This document shows, in pieces, positions 46,715 to 58,964 of a stretch of DNA of 64,000 nt. The DNA comes from Spirometra erinaceieuropaei. Its lineage: Eukaryota; Platyhelminthes; Cestoda; Diphyllobothriidea; Diphyllobothriidae. Each line of letters begins with the position of its first letter. Position 1 is the first letter of the stretch. A model generated the notes under the pieces. It worked only from the letters and a program-made list of their open reading frames with translations. It searched no databases and was not told the DNA's origin. The stretch spans positions 452,034 through 516,033 of the forward strand of contig CACRXP010000406.1 in assembly GCA_902702965.1 (NCBI GenBank), written 5' to 3'. The translations under genes were made by a program, and so were the position numbers.

Positions 46715-47912
46715 ATAATTAAGCCCTTGTTCCAGCGATTGTGTCCCTTTCTTCGAGAAACGGAATTGCAATTACCAAGCGGGTCTAACAACCAACATCG
46801 GACGTTAACTTAGAGAGGCAGAGATGCCTCTGATCACGCCAAGCTTTAGTCTCTTAATCCACTTCTCGAAGAATTCGGGTTTTTTAATAAAAATGTCATA
46901 TGAAAGGCCGTGTTACATCCGCTGTAGAACCATACTGCACGTCTACGAAAATCGATTTTAAATTGAGCTGTTTTGAGGCGTATTTGGTTGATAGCAGGGT
47001 TTGAAAAGAGTATTCCGAAATAATTAAAACCACTACGATTGTATCCGACAGACCATTGCTTGAAACAGGCATAAACCACATTGCCCGTTAACGCGCATTC
47101 AAATAAACGCGTTGAAATGTTCTTTGGAGAATTACAAAGCTGTTGCATTAGCATTAATTTGCGGCAAAATGGGACATTGAAAGGCTGTTGATGACAGATA
47201 TTCCGCCGAAGAACAAACGTTACCTTGCATACGCTTTTAAGAGCATTATGCCAAAAAGCCTATAGAAGAGCATGTATAGAGAAAAATAAAAACGGTTGAA
47301 TGAAGAAGCGTTAGCTAATTCTGCAAATAAACTTTACAAACTAGGTATAAATTTTAGGGCATTTCTACTTCCCACCCCTGTTTTAAATTATTCATTGCTC
47401 CGGTCGGACTACAAAGTGGCAAACTGCATATGTTTTTATTTAATTGAAGGATTTTCATTTGCGGCTACTTAATTGATCAGTTATGTTTGACCACATCTCC
47501 GTGCATCAGTGACGCATTCGCATTTTTTTAAAAAAAATTATGATTACGGTGGCGTAAAATAACTGAAAATTGTCCTCGAAATCAGGACGTAAAAAAGCAC
47601 GAAGTATAATATCAAGTAACCCTTTCAATCGGAAGGAAGTATGCGTTTCTTATTTCATACAGCAGGGCTCATCCATCAAGTCGGTTGCGTGATCTAAGAT
47701 GCTTAGAACTCAGTCATGGGTCCTTTCAGACGCTCGGGGCCCAAAAACTTGTGGAATTAATACTGAAAAGTATGGTTCTGTGTGAGTGACGAAATACCGC
47801 GAGGAAATTTTCATTGGAGGAAAATATTACTTAGTCAATGTGCCTACGTGAATCTTGTCAAAATACACAAACGAATAACGTTACTTAAAGGGTTTTAGTT
47901 TACTGTTCGTAG

Positions 47913-48315
47913 AAAGTCTTTATTTGTGAAAGCTTCCTTTACATTTCCTGATCTGACCTTTATAAATTTGTATAGTGCAGAGAACCATGTAGTTTTTCTT
48001 CAAAATATAAAACAGATGGAAATGTTGACACTTCGCTTTAATCGTAAGGCGGCAGACACCCTGAGTCAACTAGATAAACCTCCTAAATTCCAGTCTGGGA
48101 ATCCACTTTTGAAAGAATACGCATCATCTAAGGAAAAGCAATCAACAAGTGTCATTCCTCGTCTACGCACACATTCGTCAGTACAAATGCGATATGTAAC
48201 TTTATATTACAACCTCTCTTTGAAGATCCTTGCGTTGGGTTCTGGGTTTTACGTGCCTAACTTTAAGCACACCCTACATCAACATGTCATTAATGCGAAA
48301 CTCTATATGAACTGA
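47913..48315 (+). CDS. Possible terminal exon, unknown product
   Basis: An open frame follows an acceptor-like TGTTCGTAG and runs about 133 codons to TGA at 48313-48315. AATAAA follows at 48368-48373, about 53 nt later. There is no ATG near its start, which suits a 3' exon. The translation is mixed-charge and soluble-looking with no motif I know. No upstream partner exon was found. Confidence 0.32.
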
Positions 48316-48705
48316 GACGCATAAAGATTGACGTCTCTTTCAGTCAGAACTGATGCCGTCTTTAAAAAATAAAAGCCCTATTAACTTCGTTGAACTAGAT
48401 CAAAAAAGTGAGTTAGTTCGGCACCTCCCCAAAAAGTAAAAGCCTTTCATTTGAAAAACTTTAAAGTATTACCTGGTTTTTTGATTCTTTCCTGGACGTG
48501 ACATCGACTATAAAGAAACATTAGCCTATTAGAAAAATTTGTTTGCTGGGGTCGAAACAGAAGATGGGTAGATTGTAGACTACGATGTGCATGGTCTAAG
48601 GGCCGGTAAACTGAAAGCCGCAATGCTTTTGTGAAGTGTCGTCTGGAAGAGACAGATAACGCCCTGCGAAATGCAAGTCAAATAGGTTTTCAGATGATAC
48701 CCACT

Positions 48706-48965
48706 ACCTATGGTAGGGGGGCGCCGCCAATCGCGTTAGCAAACTTTCTCCTCCGGTTGGGGCCCTCACTTCATCACCGCCAGTAGTTTCACAGCGGCTT
48801 GTGGTTAGGACGCTGGACTTCACATTAAAACGTCTCGGAATAGAGCCCCAGTTGTAACAGACCTCGGCTTTGGGTTTGACGGGCTGAGGACGGCTAATAA
48901 GCCAGAAATCGCCATTCCAGTCTCCCTTGACTTTACCGATAATGCTATCCTGTCTGCGTTCACTA
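48706..48965. mobile_element. SINE family 2, 3' block and body in opposite orientations
   Basis: 48706-48790 is a reverse-oriented 3' block. From 48790 a plus-oriented head and body run to 48965 (GTGGTTAGGACGCTGGACTT, GGACGGCTAATAAGCCAGAA, TACCGATAATG). Confidence 0.45.
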
Positions 48966-50107
48966 CCATCTTAGTTTTATCCCATTTCAGAGTAGTATTC
49001 ATTCTACGAGTTCAGAGTTACTAGATAAGTCTTTTAATTAACAATTAAGTTCCTGCTTTTTGGCTACCCGCAAGAGTCGATAAAAAGTTTGTATTTATAT
49101 GCTGATTTTTGGGCAATAAACTGTTTGCATTAATTGCTCTCCTCGACCCTTATTTTGTCTGTAACAGCTGAGTAAATTTACGCATATTTTTATTCACCAT
49201 CCTTGTTGTCTTCAGTAGCGAATTACGCTGCAAACATGGCTTACATCTACAAAGTGTGCATGAAATCAGTCTTCTTCTTGTGTGTTTATGCGGAATAACA
49301 TTTGTTTTTTTTACGGTCCTCCTTTCATGTCGGCAAAGGACACTCAGTATCACTGTTCTAACGCTCAAACATTTGAACTAAGGGAACTTTACGTCTTTGT
49401 AAGTGAAAATGGAAAAGAACTTTATGGCAGACTAAATTCGCGCCAAATATTTGTGGAAACCTTGAAAGGCAGGCTGTCCGCACATGGACTCCTTTAATCC
49501 AAATATCCATTATCTCACGGAGTCTTCCGCTGTTCATTCGGCATATACGGACTCCTGTCGGCCACACATCCGCAATTGAAAAAAAAACTAATTACCGCCC
49601 CATATATCTTTGCCGCAATTAAGAACACCCCACATGGACCGTCGCATAATCTAATTTATGTGGACTCGTTTGTGGTTTGAATGTATGTAGCTATGACAGT
49701 TAAATCAACCTCTCAACCCTAAAGTGTATTTGTTTGGGGCCTTGCCCACAGAACAGGCGAATTTTTAAGGTACGCCAACTTTATCTGGCCAACTTGTCAT
49801 CCTTCTCCCATTTCTACTCATATTCCGCAAATATTCGTCTATTCTGTCCTATCATTCGAATCATTCTGCATCTGTTTTTAAGCAGAAAGCGAAATTGTAT
49901 AGCGTAAACATGTTTATTCCTGCAAAATTTGGGTTGTGCAGGACCGGCCGATGATGGCTTGTAAACCGCAAATAAAATTTCAGTCCTTTCCATCTTTTTT
50001 GCTACTACCCTCCCGCATACACTATTAAACTACTGCGCGACTGTTTGTGAGGGCCGTATGCCGAGATGTAAGGCTAAACAGCACGAACATCTCCCACAGC
50101 ACTAACG

Positions 50108-50283
50108 GTGAACCTACTCCTAACATATATAACTTTTCTGAACTCAATCGACAAGACAGCACGCCAGTCGCTCAATGGCGAGACTATGAACCCCATAAAA
50201 CTTAATGAGCAAAAAACGCAGGTTTGGGTTTCAGGTCCTGCGAGCCAGAAATTCGGGCAAGGTCTGTCGACAACGACTTGCAA
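50108..50283 (+). pseudogene. Possible LINE RT thumb fragment
   Basis: SLNGETMNPIKLNEQKTQVW resembles the WCxxNxLxLNxxKTxxM block downstream of the catalytic box in Jockey/CR1 reverse transcriptases. Nothing more of the element is clear on either side. Confidence 0.28.
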
Positions 50284-50889
50284 GTCTCCCTTATCTTTAC
50301 CGGAACACCTTCATAAAAATATATCGTTAGTCGTTATATGGATGTAATTCCAACACACAATGTTTGTGGACACTTGCATATGCGCAAGCCACTGTTCCAA
50401 ACAACACTGAAATTTTGCATGCGTTGGTTGCAAGCCTATTTTCGATGGCCTCGATATTGAAGTCTTTGGAAATCCATCACTTGTATTCTGTTCACTTACG
50501 CCTTGATGTTTTGTCCGAGAAACGTTAAACAAGGAAAACAGTATGCACTACAGTAAAAAGAGTGCTCTCAAGGTTGTTCTTGAGTTAAGTGTATCCAGAA
50601 AGGCGGCAACTTTTTAACTTTATCAATAATGGTCTGGTGAACTGCCTAACTGCCTTAGCAGGAGGATATTTTTAGAAAATATTCCATCGATTTAAAATAT
50701 CAGTTTTTTTTCATTGTCCTTCTTTTGGACCTGTGCATTTTCTGTATCAGTTTAGTGGATTTCTTTATAAATGGCTGAGAAGAAGGAAGGTTATGGGGTT
50801 TCTCCGTCAAAAATTTATCTTTCCTGAACAGGCAAAGCGGTGACTCGATATGTTCATCAACCAGAAAGACATCATTGATGCATATTGAC

Positions 50890-50992
50890 CCAACTTTGAA
50901 AAACTCGGCGCCTCGGTGGATTCGAACCCACGCAGGAAAAGGAAGGCTTTAGTACAGCCAACGCTATAACCACTTGTGCTACGAGGCCCCTA
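50890..50992 (-). mobile_element. tRNA-like SINE, copy 3
   Basis: The minus-strand head 50990-50907 has B box GGTTCGAATCC and an altered A box (TAGCACAAGTGG). GAGTTTTTCAAAG follows, as in the other copies. The conserved upstream block is missing. Confidence 0.58.
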
Positions 50993-53900
50993 TGAACAGC
51001 CTTAATAGATCTGACCGAAATATTGTCATTTTGCGTCTATTTTTGCTGAGAGCATTATGTAGTACCCTTGCAATTGCAATGTTAAACAATTTAAAATTAG
51101 GCCACTGGGGTTCGAATTTATGAATTGACGTCTATAGCGATGGAAGTTCTGCTACATAATAAACGAATGTTGCAGAAGTCGATTTAACTGCGATATGCTC
51201 TTGAAGTAACATATTTTCGTTGATTTCAAATGAGCAATACGTTCCTTTTTGAGAAAATTATACTTATCTAAGAATTAACAGGACGAATAAACAGAAACTA
51301 ATAAGTTTGTGTAACAATCCGTATTTGACATCAATCGTGGGTCTATGCAGGCTCTACTAGTCATTTTAAGCTGAACTTCTAAGAAATGAGAGTTTTTCGG
51401 GAAAGCATGTCACATACAGGGTCACATTTTGCCCACTCTACCTAGATTGTTGCCCGCCTCCAAAAATCCGCTGACAATTTCACCTTACAAATCTGCAAAG
51501 CATTGGGCTGTTGAAGGCAATCCCTACTTAAGCAGACATGTCTATGTTCAATTCCAACCTAATCTGACGTGCAATTCTGCGAGTGATTTCGAAATACCCA
51601 CCGTTAAGATGTCGTCTACGCTTCTGGATATACAGCAAAAGCGTTTATTACGCTTAGTATTTTCTGTTATGAGGTAAATTTTGAATTCTGTTAGCAGTCA
51701 TTTTGTGCTGCATCCAAGATAGTACAATTTAATCGAGAGTTGTAAAATACACCGGTAACTATTCTGGAAAAAAGGAAAGAGTTTTTATTTACCACCGAAG
51801 ACTTATAACTCTCTATTTATGAAGTGCATGAGCTGACGACAATGTTTTAATTTCCTCTCTTATTATGCTTTGGAAAAGACAGATGTCCTGTATAGTCACC
51901 TGGAAAAAATAATGTAACAATGTAACTTCCACAGGGCAAACTTGATAAAGAAGGGATTTTAAGTGGACAGAAGCGAAGTCGTTTGTTGTGCGGCAAATTC
52001 TGCCGACTTACTGCATAAACAAATCTTTGAGGGCTGTCTCATTTTTGAGATTCTGATCAACTTTTGCTCCGTCAGCCACATTTTTAATATGGCGGTGTTT
52101 AAAACAGCCAAACGTTTTCTGGCGTCGCAAAAATGGCTCGGAACTATAAGGATCCCACCGTCGTCAGATTTTGCTGAGACACCCCATGCAGAAATTTGTA
52201 AAAGACCATCCTTGCCTTGATGATTTGCATAGTAGACGATGAGGCACCATATGTTTCACTTCCAACTCGTGTGTTGCATTTCGAGAACTGTGTTAAGCAT
52301 CAGACATTTGGTCAGCCGTCATACTAACCATTTCACTCGGTTTTAGGGGATATCTGGTCCACGCATATTCTCAAATTTCTTTTGTTATTCCTAGGTTGAT
52401 TGACTCATCCATTCCTTTGCATGAACATATTTGATGTCCTTGTGCAGAACACTTTTGAAAATCTGACATGAGTCTTGCGTTCTCCTAATTTTCTTTTCTC
52501 TTTGGAAACTTCTCCTTTTATAAGAACGTTTTGCAACTTTCCATACCCTTCCTTTTCCACTTAACTGCAAGTCGATCACTTCTACTGGATGTTCGGTCGA
52601 TGCATTCGTGTTGATTCCCTTGTAGCTCAGATTTTTCCTGTATTTGAGCAATTTTTAGAACTTACTTTATCCACGGAGGGTGCAAATAGCCCCAAATTTA
52701 TAAGTATGGCAGCACTTTATTTAGAATAATGTCCATTTGTACTACCTTATAAGGAGACGCCTCTCCGTCGGAATCATGGCATAAAGCAAATATTGCAACG
52801 GGTGTTCTGGCAACGGTGCGTTATGTAACCCCATTTCTCAACTTAATTTAGCAGTGCCGTGGGGATGGAGTGCCCAGGGTCCCTCCCCTTTCCAAGGCAC
52901 CAGTCAATAACCCAAATAGTTCAATCAGCTGATGCGGAGACCGGACGCAGTGACCGATAGAGCTAGAATGACACGTCTACGCGAACTACACACGGTCTCG
53001 TCCTTCACGCAACGCGCTAATTTTTCAGACGACAGCGGTGGGCCGCACCGGTCTTAAATGCGTTAGAGTACCATAGAGGTGACATGGAGAAGAATCTGAA
53101 GAACACGCGGCTATTTTGCCTTTATGTATTCGAGCACTTACATGGTGTGTGTTGGTGGAAGATGCGTGATAGGTGCTCGCGTAATGGTCGTTTAGGACAA
53201 CTATAGGTTGTGTAACCCCACCTCTACTAAATTTAGCTATCTCACTATTGTTTATCAGATTGACTGTACACTAGTATTCTTAAAGAATTCAATAAGCCAG
53301 GCGTACGCGTTTGACAACAGAAACTATGCAGAGATATCGAGGAAGCAGAGCGTTTGTGTTCTAACCGAGACAAAGTAAACCAAAACGCAGCCGACGATCC
53401 TTGCAGCATGCATAGTATGGCGAGTAACGACATGGCACAAAAAGGTTTAACTCCTCTTCCGGAAGAAATACCTAAGTCACGGTGTATGGAATAGACTGCC
53501 AAAGGCAATGCAAGTACATTGGGATAACTAGGTCATCAAGATAAGCAAAGGGAATTATGCGGACGGGGGCGCGTCAAATTGAAACAACTCAATGTACGCG
53601 GTTATGCCAAGGTGTTAGGTAAGACACGAGGAGTGACTCCTTGTAGCTATGGATTATTGAACATAACGTACCTTTAAAACAACTGTAGTCATAACCTATA
53701 GATGCTAAATGCAGTAGGGTTACACAGTCTATTTTTGTGGACCTTCTTATGAAGCCGGTCAGTACAGGTAGGAAGAATACTGACAATAAAACTGTTCTGA
53801 TCATTTTGGGCGACAATGCAGTGTCTCCATGTTACAACGGAAACAGACTGGCATGACGTGGGTTCTAGCGCGAAACACTGACTAATACTCTAACTTATGA

Positions 53901-55053
53901 TACCACTTAAAGCCGTTTTATTTTTCCCCTCACAAGAAATCTTTGTTTCGGTAAGTTTTCTTGCACTTTTTTATCTGTTCGTATCTGTTTAAATAAGAGG
54001 ATACACAGCCCCACCCACACTTATCTCGAACAACAAAACTATTTAAAAAGTCGGCATTTGGAGACAGCTGGCGGTCTCATGGTTGACCTTGTGGACGTCA
54101 GTCCAGACATTCACATTATGAGGAATGCGGGTCGCTGGATGAAAGAAGATGAACAAGGGTGGGGGTTTCTCCGCTGCAGGCATACGGTCGCCTTGTACAA
54201 AAGAAACGACCATCACAATGCGGCAACTTGTTTAATATAATTAAATTTAATGCTTAAATCTGATGCGCTCAACTTTGAAAACTGACCCCACCACCGTGTC
54301 AATCAGACGAGACAATCCAGGCCACCCGTTGGCCGACTTCTATCTCTCAGTAAGTAGGCTTGTGGTCATCGTTAATAATAAGAGACGTATAAAAGTCGCT
54401 GAACTTAGACGGTAGAGGACTATTTGCCTCGACGGCTTCTAAGCAATTTGTGATTATTTGTTAAGAAGACTGTAGGAAGCTATCAAATTATTGACTTTTT
54501 CTTCTTCTAACCATAGAGGAAATTAATCGCTTTTGTCCAAATAAGCATATTAACCACGTAATGCATTCAAAAACAAGCTGCTCTTAAATTTGGCCTGACA
54601 ACCCGCTAAGTGCAATAAGCTGAGCTTTTCAAATCCGAATGAACGTAAATATTTTCGTGCGGTCTATCAGGGAAAAGCGACGCCCAGCAAAATATCAGCG
54701 AAAAAGTTCCCGCGAGTTAAAATGTAATGTATTTGTCTATTTTAACAGTTAGCAAAAAAAGGTTTGCGATCATAATTTGCTATGCAGGGTATTCGAGAAA
54801 AAGAAACTTCATGCTGTTCGACTACCTGGTATGGAAACAGTGTACTATTGTTTCCCAAGGCAGGTCTGTTAGACGTTAAAACTGTACATATCAACTGACA
54901 TTCTGCAGACTATAGTCCAGTCATGTACGCGTATGAGTTCTCGTCGAGAAAATTTTCGACGCCGTTAGACACGCTCACCTAGCTGGTACAAATTTGTTCT
55001 ATCTCCCCCTCTCTTGATGAGAGGAAACAGGGGATGGAACAAGAGTTCTATTC

Positions 55054-55095
55054 GCCCGACGTTTCGGATTCCTGCTTGAAACCATCATCAGGGAT
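55054..55095 (-). ncRNA. Hammerhead-type ribozyme, left of an inverted pair
   Basis: Minus strand: CTGATGA (55091-55085), extra T, stem II GGTTTC/GAATCC with one mismatch, GAAACGTC (55065-55058). Stem I is TCC/GGG plus weak pairs. The core is intact. Confidence 0.6.
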
Positions 55096-55200
55096 AGTAG
55101 CAGATACGGGTAGTTCATACACAAGGGGCTTTATTATTTACAGGATGTAGACCCCAGGTTACCACACACCGCACTCAGACTGCAATCTCATATCTTCCAT

Positions 55201-55236
55201 TGTCTCTGATGGTGGGAATCCGAAACGATAGGCGAA
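55201..55236 (+). ncRNA. Broken hammerhead-type ribozyme, right of an inverted pair
   Basis: CTGATGG (55206-55212) runs directly into GGGAATCCGAAACGATAGG. The loop and 5' half of stem II are deleted and GTC has become GAT, so it cannot cleave. The flank GGCGAATAAAGCTCTGGTTC matches the other copies. Confidence 0.45.
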
Positions 55237-55387
55237 TAAAGCTCTGGTTCGAGAAATCGTGCCTACTCCTTCGCGGTTGCTTCCACTGACCCTTCGTTTC
55301 GCTCCTGTTGACAAATCAACTTTCCTTCAAGTTTGGATTATTCCTTGAATCTCAACGCGATATTGGCTACATGCTTGACCAAAAATA

Positions 55388-56378
55388 CAGTGTGTGACCG
55401 ATCTCATGAAATTTGGCCAAAATTCAGGAATGCGTTTCTGATTAGGAAGGATTACTTAAGTGGGGTTGTTAGACTGATTATCATCCAGCATAAACATATA
55501 ACATTCAGGACTCGCCGGGATGTCAGCATTTGAATGCATTTCTTTTTGAATCCCTTTAAAAACCACACGAGGTATCAAATGATTACTTAATTAACATGCA
55601 TTTTTCCATTTGATTTTCAATGGTCTTATAAATTCAAATACATTTTGTAGAGAAAAGACACAAGAATATGCATTCTTATGCTCGTTTCGAAGGACATCAC
55701 ATCATCTTCATATTGCATGTCCAAAAAGTGTATATTGTGGCGTTAAAGCAGTTATTAACTATGAAGTTTTTAAGACCGTGCGATGTTCATGCATTCTAAA
55801 CCGCACATGTCATTTTATTAATGCTCCTCATGAAATCTTCAACACAGTCTGAATCCATTGCAAAGTTTCATGAACCCTGTGTGTTATCTTCTTAAAGGCA
55901 TAGAGAAATATATTACTTTCCTTACGCGGAAAGCATACACCTTGTAGACTGAAATGGATAAGCGCCGATATAATGGCAGATAAGGCTGAAAATTATTCGG
56001 GAATTGGGAAACATTTTTAGAACCTAAATGCACACTTTCTTTGGGCATAAAATATGAAGACGATATGATTTCCTACCGAATAAACAAAAAGCGCATACTT
56101 GTTTGCATGTTTTGTATAAAATACATTTGAATTTATAAGACCAATTAAAATCAATAGGAGAAATGTATGCTAATTATGAAGTCATTTTTTACCGAGTGTG
56201 GTTTCTGCATGAAGACAAAAAGAAATGATTTCAAAAACCGACATCCTGGCGAGTCCGAAACGTTATAGGTTTAGACTGCACGATAATCCGTCTAACAACA
56301 CCACTTAAGTAACCCTTCCTTATTGGAAACACAGTCCAGAATTTGTGGTCAACACTTCAAGAGATCAATCACGAATTG
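55388..56378. mobile_element. Palindromic element, subfamily 1
   Basis: TA|CAGTGTGTGACCGATCTC at the left, GATCAATCACGAATTG|TA at the right. Inverted arms and a central segment as in the copy at 21.2 kb. Confidence 0.62.
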
Positions 56379-58135
56379 TAGTGTTTTGTATATTTTTCAA
56401 GGACTTAATTTCTTATGCTACTTTTGGCTGTCAAAATTGTGCACACATTGATTTAACCCCTTAAAACGTAATCTTAAGAAGCCTTAATTATTGGCTTATG
56501 ACGGTAGAAAACGGACATTTGCAACTTTGAATATACGGCAAACAATCCCTTGTGGAGCCTGCCTATTCTTGTTTCGATTTATCTTAGTCATAACATCATG
56601 AGCAGAACCTTTATCAAAATGCAGTCAAGCATTTAAGATTCATGTGAGAATCTATGCACATGTTCACCAATCGTTCGCATCATAAAACACAATTTGTCGC
56701 TTTGTATGACATTGCGTCACTAACCCTATCCCAAAACGTGCGGGTTCGCTTGTGGCTTCATTGCAACCACAGTAATTAAAACACGTTTCCAGGTTTTGAT
56801 AAGTACTGAGTTAGCTGAGGAAGCACGTAACAGAAATAAAAGATTAATTGTTTACACAATTTTGCGAGCCAGCGTAAAATTCGGGACATGTATTTAGATA
56901 AGCTTTCAAATAAAATCCGCGATTGACCGAGCCCGTGAATGTCGATGCCCAGTTTATCGAGAAGTTACTATATTCACTAATCAAGACTACCAGAGGCCGT
57001 CCACTCATCACAGACAACTGCCTCCTTTACGACCGATTGTTTTGCATCCCGTAGAGTGGAGCATATCAAAGATATTTTGAGATGATGCATTTAAGTTCCA
57101 ATAAGTTTTTAGGAGTTCAAGCCCAGTCCAGCGATATCACTTGTCTAGTAGACGGAGATACAGATCGAGTGAGTAGGTTGTGAAACAAAAAGTGGACGAT
57201 GTTTAGAGTATGGGCGGCAACATGGATACCATAAGAAGTGGAGGTAAATTTGTCATGAAGGTCTATAATTCCCCATATACGGTTTCATAAACAACGCACG
57301 CATTTTGTCACATGAACGGTCGTCGGAATTGGGGGAGATTTCGGAGCCTCCCCTGCACATCGGCTAACTTCGAGGTAAGTGTGGCCTGGTCAAATCGCAG
57401 GTGAAATTGTGGGTTTAACTTATAGTGCTTCTATTACGTTATACATCGCCTATGCACGATTTCTGGCATGCTTGAGAGGCACTAAGTAACAGAATTCGTT
57501 AAATACACGTCGGATTTCCTAGGTTGCCTGAAAAGCGCACGTAATTCGAGCTTATAAAGCGACATAAGATATTAGGAAAATTACACTTAGGAAATTAGTC
57601 ACGTTCAGCTAAACAAAGTTTTATTTAATGTGGTTGTTTGCAAACCCACCGAACGTAAACTGAACTCCGTAAAAAATACGGCCGTATTGCAAAGCTAACG
57701 TTGCTAAACATAATTTCCCCAAAAAATTATTAAATATAAAGAATCCCGATGAAATGACTTACTTGTATTACGTCCGTAAATGCGTTCTTACTTGAAAGAA
57801 ATATTATGTTATGCGATGCAAACATAGCGTTTTTTCGACTACGGCAAAAAGCCTATATGTCCCGTAAACATGTTTAAGTCAATAAAAGATTCGCGAATAA
57901 GCAACTGCCATTTTGACCATCACCTATCACACAAAAATTATTTACCACGAAAAACGATACTTAATAGAAATAAAACCTACAAAGATTTTTATTTAAGCAT
58001 ACAAGTGGGCAGGTCTACACTAATAACGTAGTGGTTGGGGTAGTCTTTTGCAAGTGTCAGTTATATTTCAGTCAATTAAGCGCCTGATCCTAACTGCTGT
58101 GGTTAGTATCTCACTCGATCATATGTATTGTATAC

Positions 58136-58160
58136 TATATATATATATATATATATATTT
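58136..58160. repeat. (TA)n microsatellite
   Basis: About ten TA units. No SINE 3' block is attached, unlike the TA run at 137-160. Confidence 0.85.
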
Positions 58161-58451
58161 ATTGTGCGGTATTTGTCCTATGGTACAACGTTCGTTGTCG
58201 CCAGCAGCAAGCTGGCGAGCAAACAGAATGGGATTGATTGAAATCCTAACCATAACAGTGAGGGTCCCATGTTTATTTGACATGTTTATTTTCGTCACTT
58301 TATATGGCCTATGACGTAATAATGATCGGTAACGTCCGTGAAACAGTCCTCTGCGTCCGACCTGTGACAATGCCAGTGAACCGATTGTATATTATATTCT
58401 GGCTCCTGCATGTCCATGGACCAAGTTGATTATGTATTTATTTGGAACAGA

Positions 58452-58827
58452 TTCGCTGTGGCACCCATCCTATGTAAATTTATCCAAAAGGTTATACACA
58501 GTGAAGGAGAACACCCACAACACATTCACAATTTATCTCTTAGTTACATTCTCTCTCCCTTATTCTTCTGTTACGTCAATCGCGCATTTCGCACTGTTGG
58601 CAGAGGGTCAGTTTCATGAGGTTTTTCAGATATATTTGACGCCAGATTGCGAAGCGCTAACTCCTAGAAGCTTATACCGATGGGAAATTACATGCATGCT
58701 GATATGCGTTAAAGGAAAATGCTTATATTATTTCTTATCTTGTGATTGTCAGTGTGTACTGAGAATCATGCAAATAGCGCTTCCTCTTTCGTCATGGAGA
58801 CATGGAAAAGGTTGTGACATTTTCTGA
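58452..58827 (+). CDS. Possible terminal exon, unknown product
   Basis: After TTTGGAACAG a frame stays open for about 124 codons to TGA (58825-58827); AATAAA occurs at 58860-58865. The C-terminal part is rich in cysteine and hydrophobic residues. There is no family resemblance and no partner exon, so it could be a chance open frame. Confidence 0.22.
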
Positions 58828-58964
58828 CCCAGATAAAAAACACTATGGAAGTCAAGTCGAATAAAAATATACGTCCTCGATTGTTTATCATCAGCCTAGT
58901 ACAGTGCCAAAGGGGAAGGTAGCGTAGCACAAGTTTCAACAGCCAATAAAAAGTTAGTATAAGG

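Larger units (their letters stand above)
46305..46740. mobile_element. Short element with inverted ribozyme-bearing ends
   Basis: The ends are inverted copies of about 40 bp: CGCTGGAATAAGAGCTTTAA then the ribozyme on the left, and the ribozyme then CCCTTGTTCCAGCG on the right. The ~300 bp between them show no coding capacity. The structure suggests two PLE terminal repeats in inverted orientation around deleted contents, or a small non-autonomous relative. Confidence 0.5.
48966..55029. other. No gene supported apart from one LINE fragment and one SINE
   Basis: Scattered 60-87-codon frames (51429-51677 ends at a possible donor GAG|GTAAAT; 52391-52651 minus is very basic; 53245-53508 minus). 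None could be linked into a phase-consistent model. Confidence 0.35.
55030..55262. mobile_element. Short element with inverted ribozyme-bearing ends
   Basis: The same organisation as the copy near 46.5 kb, with inverted ends (GAACAAGAGTTCTATTCGCC on the left, its approximate complement on the right), but only about 110 bp of interior. The right ribozyme is broken. Confidence 0.48.

Noticed and set aside
55310..55533. Small open frames repeated at 21.2, 22.1 and 55.4 kb as a conserved protein family
   Set aside because: Their similarity is explained by the palindromic element arms; frames shift between copies.
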